A stretch of 7,246 bases of DNA from Hyphomicrobiales bacterium (GTDB lineage: Bacteria; Pseudomonadota; Alphaproteobacteria; Rhizobiales; Xanthobacteraceae). This document shows, in pieces, positions 1 to 6,067 of the stretch. The stretch is taken from contig JAPLPC010000280.1 in NCBI GenBank assembly GCA_026400425.1, positions 1 through 7,246 on the forward strand. The letters are read 5' to 3'. The translations under genes and the position numbers were made by a program. Each line of letters opens with the position of its first letter. Within the stretch, counting starts at the first letter, position 1. Under the pieces are notes generated by a model, which ran no database searches, was not told the origin of the DNA, and saw only the letters and a list, made by a program, of their open reading frames with translations.

Positions 1-150
1 GAATTTGTACTGAAACCCCGAACAGCCACCGCCTTCGACGGAGACGCGCAGCATCGCGCCGTCATCTTCGGCCTTGAGGATCTCGCCGATCCGGCGCGCG
101 GCGCTGGCGCTGACGGTGAGCGGGGCTTCGATCGTGGCGGTTTCGGTCAT
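1..150 (-). CDS. erpA: Iron-sulfur cluster insertion protein, ErpA/IscA (HesB) family, N-terminal part
   Basis: A-type carrier that delivers iron-sulfur clusters to apoproteins in the cytoplasm. Reading the minus strand from the ATG at 150 gives 50 codons open to the window edge, so only about half of a protein of roughly 110 residues is present. The segment GGGCSGF (Cys43) is the family's first cluster-ligand cysteine. The paired C-terminal cysteines (CGC type) would lie beyond position 1 and cannot be checked. A GGAG at 157-160 (minus strand) sits 6 nt before the ATG and supports this start. The gene is divergent from dgt, a pairing I recall from related Hyphomicrobiales. The ErpA versus IscA/SufA assignment rests on that context. 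The family call is strong and the symbol is less certain. Confidence 0.82.
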   Translation of the reverse strand, partial: MTETATIEAPLTVSASAARRIGEILKAEDDGAMLRVSVEGGGCSGFQYKF

Positions 151-247
151 ATCTAGCTCCAAAGCGGGACTCGGTGGTTTGAATCTGCCGCGCTCCATAG
201 TTAAGTGCGGCGGCTCCCGGAATCAATTGGATCAAGGATAAACAGCC
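151..247. promoter_or_regulatory. Divergent intergenic region between erpA and dgt
   Basis: This 97-bp spacer must hold the minus-strand promoter for the Fe-S carrier and probably a plus-strand promoter for dgt. The erpA Shine-Dalgarno (GGAG, minus strand) is at 157-160. A dgt Shine-Dalgarno AAGGA lies at 234-238, 9 nt before the GTG. A TTGAAT at 179-184 resembles a sigma-70 -35 box, but the candidate -10 17 nt later (202-207, TAAGTG) is poor. No convincing iron-box or Rhizobium Irr-type operator could be seen by eye. The promoter function is inferred from gene orientation, not from a clear consensus. Confidence 0.45.
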
Positions 248-1429
248 GTGTCGGTCGGAATGGCAGCTCCCCGCGCCCCCTATGCCTGCGATCCCGATCG
301 CAGCCGCGGACGGCTGTATCCGGAAGCGCCGAGCCGGACCCGCAGCGCGTTTCGCCGCGATTGCGACCGGGTGATCCATTCCACCGCGTTCCGCCGCCTG
401 AAGCACAAGACCCAGGTGTTCGTGTTCCATGAGGGCGATCATTACCGCACCCGCCTGACCCACACGCTCGAAGTGGCCCAGATCGCCCGCGCGATCGCCC
501 GCCAGCTCGGTCTCGACGAGGACCTGACCGAGACGCTGGCGCTGGCGCATGATCTCGGCCATCCGCCGTTCGGCCATGCCGGCGAACGCGCGCTGGATGC
601 CTGCCTGCAGGCCCATGGCGGGTTCGATCACAATGCGCAGGCACTGCATGTGGTGACAGCGCTGGAGCACCGCTATCCCGGTTTCGACGGGCTGAACCTG
701 ACCTGGGAATCCCTCGATGGCATCGTCAAGCACAATGGCCCGCTGACGGCGCCGGATGGCACGCCGCTCGCGCGCTACGCCCAGCACGGCCTGCCGCTCG
801 GCATCGTCGGCTTCAATGCCAGCCTCGACCTCGAACTCGACAGTTTTGCCTCGCTGGAAGCGCAGGCCGCAGCGATCGCCGACGACATCGCCTATGATGC
901 CCACGACATCGACGACGGCCTGCGGGCCGGGCTGTTCAGCATCGACGACCTCAAAGCCATCCGCCGCTATCCCGGCCTCGATCAGGATCGCCGCGGCGCC
1001 GAGCTGGTGCGCGAACTGATCTCTTATTTGATCGGGGCGGTGGTCGGCGAAGCGCAGCGGCGACTCGGAGAGGCGAAGCCGGCGTCGGCCGAGGCCGTCC
1101 GTCGATGCGGACGCCAACTGATCGGGCTTTCGAGCACCGCTGCCGAGGCCGAGCGCGCGGTCAAATCCTTTCTCTGGTCCGGCATGTATCGGCATCCGCG
1201 GGTGATGCGTGTGATGGGCGAGGCGGAGGGGCTGGTGGCCGATTTGTTCGCGCATTACACGCGCCACCCCGGCGACATGCCGCTGGAATGGCAGCCGGCC
1301 TCGGGCGAGGGGGCACCATCGGACGCCGACCAGGCCCGCCGGATCGGCAACTTCATCGCCGGGATGACCGACCGTTTCGCCATCACCGAACATATCCGGC
1401 TTTTTGACTCGACTCCCGAATTGCGCTAG
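248..1429 (+). CDS. dgt: Deoxyguanosinetriphosphate triphosphohydrolase-like protein (HD domain)
   Basis: Cytoplasmic HD-superfamily enzyme of the dGTPase family, which hydrolyses dNTPs to deoxynucleoside and triphosphate and so limits dNTP pools. The protein has 393 residues. The family N-terminal block FRRDCDRVIHSTAFRRLKHK is at 36-55. Metal-binding residues of the HD site are visible: His72 in RLTHTLEV, His101-Asp102 in LAHDLGH, and Asp212/Asp213 in ADDIAYD. The C-terminus RLFDSTPELR matches the alphaproteobacterial subfamily. The GTG at 248 is chosen because AAGGA at 234-238 is spaced 9 nt from it; the in-frame ATG at 260 would be 21 nt away. Compared with relatives I remember (about 402-406 residues), a stretch of about 12 residues seems to be missing after Lys236-Ala237. 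True substrate specificity in this 'dGTPase-like' clade is uncertain. The gene is divergent from erpA and followed 126 bp later by argS. Confidence 0.93.
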   Translation: MSVGMAAPRAPYACDPDRSRGRLYPEAPSRTRSAFRRDCDRVIHSTAFRRLKHKTQVFVFHEGDHYRTRLTHTLEVAQIARAIARQLGLDEDLTETLALAHDLGHPPFGHAGERALDACLQAHGGFDHNAQALHVVTALEHRYPGFDGLNLTWESLDGIVKHNGPLTAPDGTPLARYAQHGLPLGIVGFNASLDLELDSFASLEAQAAAIADDIAYDAHDIDDGLRAGLFSIDDLKAIRRYPGLDQDRRGAELVRELISYLIGAVVGEAQRRLGEAKPASAEAVRRCGRQLIGLSSTAAEAERAVKSFLWSGMYRHPRVMRVMGEAEGLVADLFAHYTRHPGDMPLEWQPASGEGAPSDADQARRIGNFIAGMTDRFAITEHIRLFDSTPELR

Positions 1430-1445
1430 GCGATACCGCTTAAGT

Positions 1446-1463
1446 GCCTATCAGGCCTATCAA
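1446..1463 (+). repeat. Two tandem copies of a 9-bp unit after dgt
   Basis: GCCTATCAG at 1446-1454 is immediately repeated as GCCTATCAA at 1455-1463, matching at 8 of 9 positions. It lies 17 nt downstream of the dgt stop codon in the dgt-argS spacer. Two adjacent copies on the same DNA face pattern could be a binding site, or simply a small slippage duplication. No function is assigned. Confidence 0.4.
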
Positions 1464-1489
1464 AATGGCGATCTGCGCGGGTTCGTTTG

Positions 1490-1518
1490 CGTGCATTCAG
1501 ACGGCATGACAATGCACG
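1490..1518 (+). promoter_or_regulatory. 8-bp perfect inverted repeat in the argS leader
   Basis: CGTGCATT at 1490-1497 pairs perfectly with AATGCACG at 1511-1518 around a 13-nt centre. A G-U pair (1489/1519) could extend the stem in RNA. It is 38 nt upstream of the argS start codon. It could be a dyad operator or a leader hairpin. There is no T-run after it, so it does not look like an intrinsic terminator. The symmetry is seen directly; regulation is inference. Confidence 0.35.
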
Positions 1519-1533
1519 TCCCGTTCGCCTCAT

Positions 1534-1545
1534 AACCAGCTGGTT
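1534..1545. promoter_or_regulatory. 12-bp perfect palindrome just upstream of argS
   Basis: AACCAGCTGGTT is fully self-complementary and ends 10 nt before the argS ATG, where a Shine-Dalgarno sequence would be expected. No AGGA-like motif is present there. It could be a protein-binding site, or fold back weakly in the mRNA. With the dyad at 1490-1518 it makes the argS leader unusually symmetric. The function is unknown. Confidence 0.35.
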
Positions 1546-1555
1546 CCATACTGCC

Positions 1556-3358
1556 ATGACCACTTCTGCCCCGACCCCGCATCTGTTCGCCAATGTGCTC
1601 TCCCGCGTGCATGCGATCTGCAACGCATTGATCGCCGACGGCACGTTGCCGGCCGGCACTGATCTGTCGCGTATCGTCGTCGAGCCGACCAGGGATGCGT
1701 CGCATGGCGACATGGCGAGCAACGCGGCCATGGTGCTGGCCAAGGACGCCAAGGCGAAGCCGCGCGATCTGGCCGAAGCCATCGCCGCCAGGCTGCGCGC
1801 CGATGAACTGATCACCTCGGTCGATATCGCCGGTCCCGGCTTCATCAATCTGACGCTGAAGACGTCCGTCTGGGCCGACGCGCTGCGCGCCGTGCTGCGC
1901 GACGGCGAAGCCTATGGCCGCAGCACCATCGGTGGTGGCGAAAAAATCAATGTCGAATATGTCTCGGCAAATCCGACCGGCCCGATGCATGTCGGCCATT
2001 GCCGCGGGGCCGTGTTCGGCGATGCGCTGGCGAGCCTGTTGAACGTTGCCGGCTATGACGTCGCGCGCGAATATTACATCAATGATGCCGGTGCGCAGGT
2101 CGATGTGCTCGGGCGCTCCGCGCATCTGCGCTACCGCGAGGCGCTGGGCGAGCACATCGGCGAGATCCCGGAAGGCCTGTATCCCGGCGACTATCTGAAG
2201 CCGGTCGGGCAGGCGCTCGCTGCCGAGCATGGCGCTGCGCTGAACCAGATGCCCGAGGAGCAGTGGCTGCCGATCACGCGCGATAAAGCCATCACGATGA
2301 TGATGGAGATGATCAAGGGCGATCTGGCCGCCTTGAACATCTCGCATGAGGTGTTCTTCTCGGAGCGCTCGCTGATCACCGGCGCAACCGATCAGGTCGG
2401 TGCCACGATCGATTTTCTGCGCGCCAAGGGCGATGTCTATGAGGGCCGGCTGCCGCCGCCGAAGGGCAAGCCGGTCGACGACTACGAGGATCGTGAGCAG
2501 ACCCTGTTTCGCGCCACCGCCTATGGCGACGACGTCGATCGTCCGCTGCTGAAGTCGAACGGCGGCTATACCTATTTCGCCTCCGACATCGCCTATCACA
2601 AGACAAAGGTCGATCGCGGCTTCCACAACATGGTGGACGTCTGGGGGGCCGATCACGGCGGCTACATCAAGCGGGTGCAGGCGGCCATCAAGGCGGTGAC
2701 GGACGGCAAGGGTGAACTCGACGTCAAGATCGTCCAGCTCGTCAAGCTGCTGCGCAATGGCGAGCCGGTGAAGATGTCGAAGCGCTCGGGCGATTTCGTC
2801 ACGCTGCGCGAAGTGGTGGACGAGGTCGGCTCCGACGCCGTGCGCTTCATGATGCTGTTCCGCAAGAACGACGCGGTGCTCGATTTCGATCTCGCCAAGG
2901 TGATCGAACAGTCGAAGGACAACGCCGTCTTCTACGTGCAATACGGCCACGCCCGCGGCCATTCGATCTTCCGCAATGCGCGCGAGCAGATGCCGGAAAT
3001 GGCCGGGCTTCCTCTGGAAAGCGACGCCCGGATTGCCTATCTCAAGGACGCTGCGGTGGAACGGCTGGACGATCCGGCAGAGTTCGCACTGCTGCGTCAG
3101 CTGGCGCTGTATCCGCGCATGATCGAGGCGGCGGCCGTCGCCCACGAGCCGCATCGGATTGCTTTCTATCTCTACGACCTGGCCAGCGCCTTCCATGCGC
3201 ATTGGACCCAGGGGCGCGATGCGCCTCATTTACGCTTCATTATCACTAATGATGCAGAACTTACTAAAGCACGGCTGGCACTCGTGCAGAGCATCGTTTC
3301 GGTTCTTAAGTCAGGGCTTGCCGTTCTCGGCGTCTCCGCACCGAAGGAGATGCGTTAG
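1556..3358 (+). CDS. argS: Arginyl-tRNA synthetase
   Basis: Class I synthetase that charges tRNA-Arg with arginine in the cytoplasm using ATP. The 600-residue length is normal for the family. From N to C: an N-terminal Add-1-type tRNA-binding domain (about 8-105), the Rossmann catalytic core with HIGH-type signature HVGH at 145-148 inside SANPTGPMHVGH, the KMSKR loop at 406-410, and a helical anticodon-binding DALR domain (about 460-600) with the typical C-terminal ALVQSIVSVLKSGLAVLG. The ATG at 1556 is preferred: it gives the family-like start MTTSAPTPHLF. A TTG 69 nt upstream would add an arginine-rich tail read through the leader repeats. The ribosome site before 1556 is weak. Codon use becomes AT-rich around 3236-3271. 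It is probably transcribed from its own leader, between dgt and the SPOR gene. Confidence 0.97.
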   Translation: MTTSAPTPHLFANVLSRVHAICNALIADGTLPAGTDLSRIVVEPTRDASHGDMASNAAMVLAKDAKAKPRDLAEAIAARLRADELITSVDIAGPGFINLTLKTSVWADALRAVLRDGEAYGRSTIGGGEKINVEYVSANPTGPMHVGHCRGAVFGDALASLLNVAGYDVAREYYINDAGAQVDVLGRSAHLRYREALGEHIGEIPEGLYPGDYLKPVGQALAAEHGAALNQMPEEQWLPITRDKAITMMMEMIKGDLAALNISHEVFFSERSLITGATDQVGATIDFLRAKGDVYEGRLPPPKGKPVDDYEDREQTLFRATAYGDDVDRPLLKSNGGYTYFASDIAYHKTKVDRGFHNMVDVWGADHGGYIKRVQAAIKAVTDGKGELDVKIVQLVKLLRNGEPVKMSKRSGDFVTLREVVDEVGSDAVRFMMLFRKNDAVLDFDLAKVIEQSKDNAVFYVQYGHARGHSIFRNAREQMPEMAGLPLESDARIAYLKDAAVERLDDPAEFALLRQLALYPRMIEAAAVAHEPHRIAFYLYDLASAFHAHWTQGRDAPHLRFIITNDAELTKARLALVQSIVSVLKSGLAVLGVSAPKEMR

Positions 3359-3476
3359 TCGTTGAGTAACAATTTGGGAATGGTCGTGGCATGGGGGTGT
3401 GTCGCGGTCCATGACAGGCTGCAATCTCGTTCCGTAAGCGAGGTGGCGGCCTTCCCGCAGGGGATGTGACATCACC
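3359..3476 (+). promoter_or_regulatory. argS to SPOR-gene spacer with a weak hairpin and ribosome site
   Basis: This 118-bp spacer contains a weak stem (CTCGTT at 3426-3431 with AGCGAG at 3437-3442, one G-U pair, 5-nt loop) without a following T-run, so it is a poor terminator candidate. A purine-rich AGGGGA at 3459-3464 is about 12 nt before the ATG at 3477 and is the likely, slightly distant, ribosome-binding site. The spacer is long enough for a promoter, but I see no clear -35/-10 pair. Confidence 0.3.
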
Positions 3477-4823
3477 ATGGCCAACCGATACCAGAACCGA
3501 TCCTACCCCGTTGATGCCGGTCGCAACGATCCACGCGCGCAAGGCGAGGGCGATCCCTTGGCTGAATTGGCGCGCTTGATCGGCCAGACAGATCCCTTCG
3601 GCGCCACGCCTGCGCGGCAGGCCGCAGAGCAGCCGCGGCGTCGGCCCGAACCGGCGGCAGCCACCTACGAAGAAGCGGAAGATCAATTCGAGGCCGCGCC
3701 GGCTCCGCCGCCGTGGATGCAGCGCGTCGCCGCGCAGCGTGCCCAGCATCCGGTGGGGTCACCGCACCAGTCCGAGCCCGAGCATTACGCGCCAGTTCGC
3801 GCCGAGCCGGCCTTCGGTGCCCCGCAGGACGGCCAGCCCTACACCAATACGCAGGCCTATGCCGCCGACGGCTATGCCCCGCAGGGCTACGCCGCACAGG
3901 ACGATACCGGCCTTGCGCAGTGCGCCCATACCGGTCACGAGCAACAGGTGCATTCAGGATACGACGCCTATAGCCAGCCACAGGCTTATGCGACGCACGA
4001 GCAACCGCTCGATCCGAACCGCTATGATCATGCGCTGTATGGCCAGCCCGAACACGGGCAGGCAGCCTACCAGCAGGATCAGTATCAGGACGATCCCTAC
4101 GCCTATCAGCCAGACGAATATGCCGAGGAAGAACCGGCACCGCGACGCCGCAGCGGCATGAAGACCATCGCAGCCGTTCTTGCGCTGGCCGTGATTGGCA
4201 CCGGTGGAGCCTTCGCCTATCGCACATTCGTCGGCTCGACCCGCAGCGGCGAGCCGCCGGTGATCAAGGCCGATCCCGGCCCGAACAAGGTGGTGCCGCC
4301 CTCGGCCTCGGCCGCGGCGTCGAATGACAGCGGCAAGCAGATGGATCGTCTGGCGGCCGGGCAGGAGCGCCTGGTGTCTCGGGAAGAGCAGCCGGTGAAT
4401 GTGCAGGATGCCAGCAAGGCCGGTGGCCCGCGCGTCGTGTTCCCGCCGCTGAACCAGAACAACAATCCGCCGACCACGGCCAGCGTGTCGCCGGCCAACA
4501 AGCGACGAGCCGCGCCGGATCCGCACGCTGTCCGTCCGTGGCGATCAGGCCGACGCGACGGCCACCCCGGCATCGCGCCAGGCACCGGCCCGTCTGACGG
4601 CCCCGGCAGCGGCGCCCGCGCCGGCTGTGAACGCAGCCAACGCGCCGATGTCACTGTCGCCGCAAGCGGCGCCGGCGCCCACCACGCGGACCGCTGCGCT
4701 GAACACCGCGCCGCAGGATCTCGCTCCGGCATCTTCCGCAGCGAGCGGCGGCTATGTGGTGCAGATCTCGTCGCAGCGCAGCGATGCGGATGCCCGGGCG
4801 TCCTTCAAGGCGCTGCAAGGTAA
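3477..4823 (+). CDS. FtsN-like SPOR-family membrane protein, N-terminal portion; frame lost before the SPOR domain
   Basis: As read, this frame gives 448 residues, but only residues 1 to about 342 look authentic. They form a hydrophilic cytoplasmic region (1-225) with a Tyr/Gln-rich, disordered-looking stretch (about 120-217), a basic RRRSGMK anchor, a single membrane segment (about 229-249) and a Pro/Asn/Ser-rich periplasmic linker. This is the bitopic layout of FtsN-type division proteins. After about 4500 the frame becomes Arg/Gly-rich and ends out of register at 4823. The expected linker and SPOR domain continue in the +1 frame to 4995. Correcting one base would give about 505 residues. 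The order argS-SPOR-nagZ-scpA-scpB resembles, from memory, the neighbourhood of Caulobacter ftsN, so an FtsN role is inferred from architecture and context. Real inactivation and sequence error cannot be separated here. Confidence 0.8.
   Translation: MANRYQNRSYPVDAGRNDPRAQGEGDPLAELARLIGQTDPFGATPARQAAEQPRRRPEPAAATYEEAEDQFEAAPAPPPWMQRVAAQRAQHPVGSPHQSEPEHYAPVRAEPAFGAPQDGQPYTNTQAYAADGYAPQGYAAQDDTGLAQCAHTGHEQQVHSGYDAYSQPQAYATHEQPLDPNRYDHALYGQPEHGQAAYQQDQYQDDPYAYQPDEYAEEEPAPRRRSGMKTIAAVLALAVIGTGGAFAYRTFVGSTRSGEPPVIKADPGPNKVVPPSASAAASNDSGKQMDRLAAGQERLVSREEQPVNVQDASKAGGPRVVFPPLNQNNNPPTTASVSPANKRRAAPDPHAVRPWRSGRRDGHPGIAPGTGPSDGPGSGARAGCERSQRADVTVAASGAGAHHADRCAEHRAAGSRSGIFRSERRLCGADLVAAQRCGCPGVLQGAAR
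4491..4509 (+). other. Frameshift junction in the SPOR gene
   Basis: Upstream of here the plausible protein is in the frame starting at 3477 (ending ...SVSPANK, codon AAG at 4500-4502). Downstream, the plausible protein is in the next frame, reading AGC GAC GAG CCG from 4501 onward (SDEPRRIRTLSV...). The second frame is closed by a TGA at 4450-4452, so the shift must lie between 4453 and about 4509. One extra base or two missing bases explains it. Two successive rare CGA codons (4503-4508) occur in the upstream frame, but there is no homopolymer or classical slippery heptamer. Confidence 0.8.
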
Positions 4824-4995
4824 GTTCCCATCGGTACTCGGTTCACGCTCGCCATTGATCAAGAAGGCTGATCTGGGCGACAAGGGAACCTATTATCGGG
4901 CGATGATAGGTCCGTTCGGGTCGTCGGAAGAGGCGTCGCAACTGTGCGGCAGCCTGAAATCTGCTGGCGGACAGTGCGTCGTCCAAAGGAATTAA
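4501..4995 (+). pseudogene. Detached C-terminal part of the SPOR protein: linker plus SPOR domain
   Basis: This segment has no plausible start of its own and is the continuation of the gene beginning at 3477, displaced by a +1 shift. It encodes EPRRIRTLSVRGDQAD, then an Ala/Pro/Thr-rich linker, then a SPOR domain from about 4747 to 4992. The domain begins GGYVVQISSQRS, contains YYRAMIGPFGSSEEA and ends with CVVQRN before the TAA. SPOR domains bind denuded glycan strands at the division septum. A GTG at 4627 could open a 122-residue product, but no Shine-Dalgarno precedes it and that product would have no membrane anchor or export signal. If the shift is real, the cell would make the anchor without its septal targeting domain. 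Confidence 0.78.
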
Positions 4996-5022
4996 CGGCG
5001 GTTTCCTTGACCCTGAATGGTG

Positions 5023-5043
5023 ATGGGGCCTAATCGGCCCCAT
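5023..5043 (+). promoter_or_regulatory. Hairpin covering the nagZ start codon
   Basis: ATGGGGCC at 5023-5030 is perfectly complementary to GGCCCCAT at 5036-5043 around the 5-nt loop TAATC. The last two stem bases are the A and T of the nagZ initiation codon (5042-5044). The GC-rich stem would hide the start site in the mRNA. It occupies the normal Shine-Dalgarno position, and only a weak GGTGAT (5019-5024) lies upstream. No T-run follows, so it is not a typical terminator for the SPOR gene. Translational control or coupling is an inference. Confidence 0.5.
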
Positions 5044-6067
5044 GAGCACTCGCGCTTTCATCACCGGTGTCTCCGGTCTCGAACTCACCGCCGACGAGCG
5101 CGCGTTTCTGCGCGCCGAACGGCCGTGGGGTTTCATCCTTTTCAAGCGTAACATTGATAGTCCGGCACAAGTCTCTGCGTTGGTTGAGGAATTGCGCGGA
5201 ACGACGGGCGATCTTGGGGCGCCGGTCCTGATCGATCAGGAGGGCGGTCGCGTGCAGCGGCTCGGTCCGCCGCATTGGCCGGTCTATCCACCTGGGGCGG
5301 TGTTCGGCGCGCTCTACGATATCGACGCGGATGTTGGCCTCCGGGCGGCGTGGTTGAGTTCTCGGTTGATCGCTGCGGATCTGATTGATCTCGGGATCAC
5401 TGTGGACTGCCTGCCGCTTGCTGACGTGCCCATCGAGGGGGCCGATGCGGTGATCGGCAACCGCGCTTACGGGACGACGCCAGCCAAGGTCGCTGCCATC
5501 GGGCGCGCCGTCACCGATGGGCTGGCCGCCGGTGGCGTGCTGCCGGTGCTCAAGCATATTCCAGGGCACGGTCGCGCCAATGCCGACAGCCATCACAAGC
5601 TGCCGATCGTAAATAGCTCGAAGAACGAGCTGGAAGCATCTGACTTTGAAGCGTTTCGTCCGCTTGCAGATCTGCCGATGGCGATGACGGCACATGTTGT
5701 GTTTAACGCGTTGGACGCCACTCAGCCGGCCACGACTTCTGCGACAATCATCAATCAGGTGATTCGCGGCAGTATCGGGTTCCAGGGTTTGTTGATGAGT
5801 GATGACGTGTCCATGAATGCTCTGGCGGGCAGCATCGCCGAGCGAACGCGCGCCATCGTCAGCGCCGGTTGCGACATCGTCCTGCACTGCAACGGCAAGC
5901 TCGACGAGATGCGGGAGGTTGCGCGGGAAACGCCACTGCTCAAAGGCAGGGCCGACGAGCGCGCCCGTGCCGCCATCGCTGCGCGCCAACAGCCGCAGCC
6001 GTTCGACCGTGCCGCGGGCCGGGCGGAACTGGATCAACTCATCGCACGGACGGGAGCCAGCGCATGA
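5042..6067 (+). CDS. nagZ: Beta-N-acetylhexosaminidase, GH3 family
   Basis: Cytoplasmic glycoside hydrolase that removes N-acetylglucosamine from GlcNAc-anhydroMurNAc (peptides) during peptidoglycan recycling. Its product can feed AmpR-type beta-lactamase signalling where that exists. The protein has 341 residues with no signal peptide, as expected for NagZ. Visible GH3 features are LIDQEGGRVQRL (63-74), the NagZ signature KHIPGHG at 171-177 followed by DSHH at 182-185 (Asp182/His184 act as the general-acid dyad in the family), and MSDDVSM at 252-258 with the nucleophile Asp254. A TGA at 5021-5023 closes the frame just upstream, so the ATG at 5042 is the first possible start. That ATG sits inside a hairpin. 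Codon choice looks less biased than in argS or scpA. The stop overlaps the scpA start (ATGA, 6064-6067), indicating translational coupling. Confidence 0.96.
   Translation: MSTRAFITGVSGLELTADERAFLRAERPWGFILFKRNIDSPAQVSALVEELRGTTGDLGAPVLIDQEGGRVQRLGPPHWPVYPPGAVFGALYDIDADVGLRAAWLSSRLIAADLIDLGITVDCLPLADVPIEGADAVIGNRAYGTTPAKVAAIGRAVTDGLAAGGVLPVLKHIPGHGRANADSHHKLPIVNSSKNELEASDFEAFRPLADLPMAMTAHVVFNALDATQPATTSATIINQVIRGSIGFQGLLMSDDVSMNALAGSIAERTRAIVSAGCDIVLHCNGKLDEMREVARETPLLKGRADERARAAIAARQQPQPFDRAAGRAELDQLIARTGASA

Noticed and set aside
62..1393. Long minus-strand open frame opposite dgt
   Set aside because: It mirrors the high-GC coding frame of dgt, has no recognisable domain, and overlaps both erpA and a well-supported gene.
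1487..1555. TTG start extending argS by 23 residues
   Set aside because: The extension is Arg-rich, unlike ArgRS N-termini, and runs through non-coding-looking repeats. ATG 1556 gives the family-like beginning.
1430..1555. T-box or other known riboswitch before argS
   Set aside because: No T-box specifier or antiterminator motif is visible, and T-boxes are not expected in alphaproteobacteria. Only simple dyads are present.
1460..3229. 589-codon minus-strand open frame opposite argS
   Set aside because: Antisense shadow of argS. Its translation is rich in His/Arg/Gln/Asp with no family motif, while the plus strand carries HVGH and KMSKR signatures.
3426..3442. Terminator of argS
   Set aside because: The stem is only six pairs with one G-U and no T-tract, so it is too weak to call.
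4627..4995. SPOR segment as an independent small gene from GTG 4627
   Set aside because: There is no Shine-Dalgarno, and the coherent frame continues upstream to about 4501 with linker sequence expected to join the N-terminal part. A free SPOR domain without anchor or signal peptide would not reach the periplasm.
5023..5043. Intrinsic terminator after the SPOR gene
   Set aside because: The stem is good but no T-run follows, and the stem includes the nagZ start codon.
5869..6063. Upstream extension of scpA inside nagZ
   Set aside because: It is the nagZ 3' end read in another frame. The ATGA overlap and GGGAG site fix the start at 6064.
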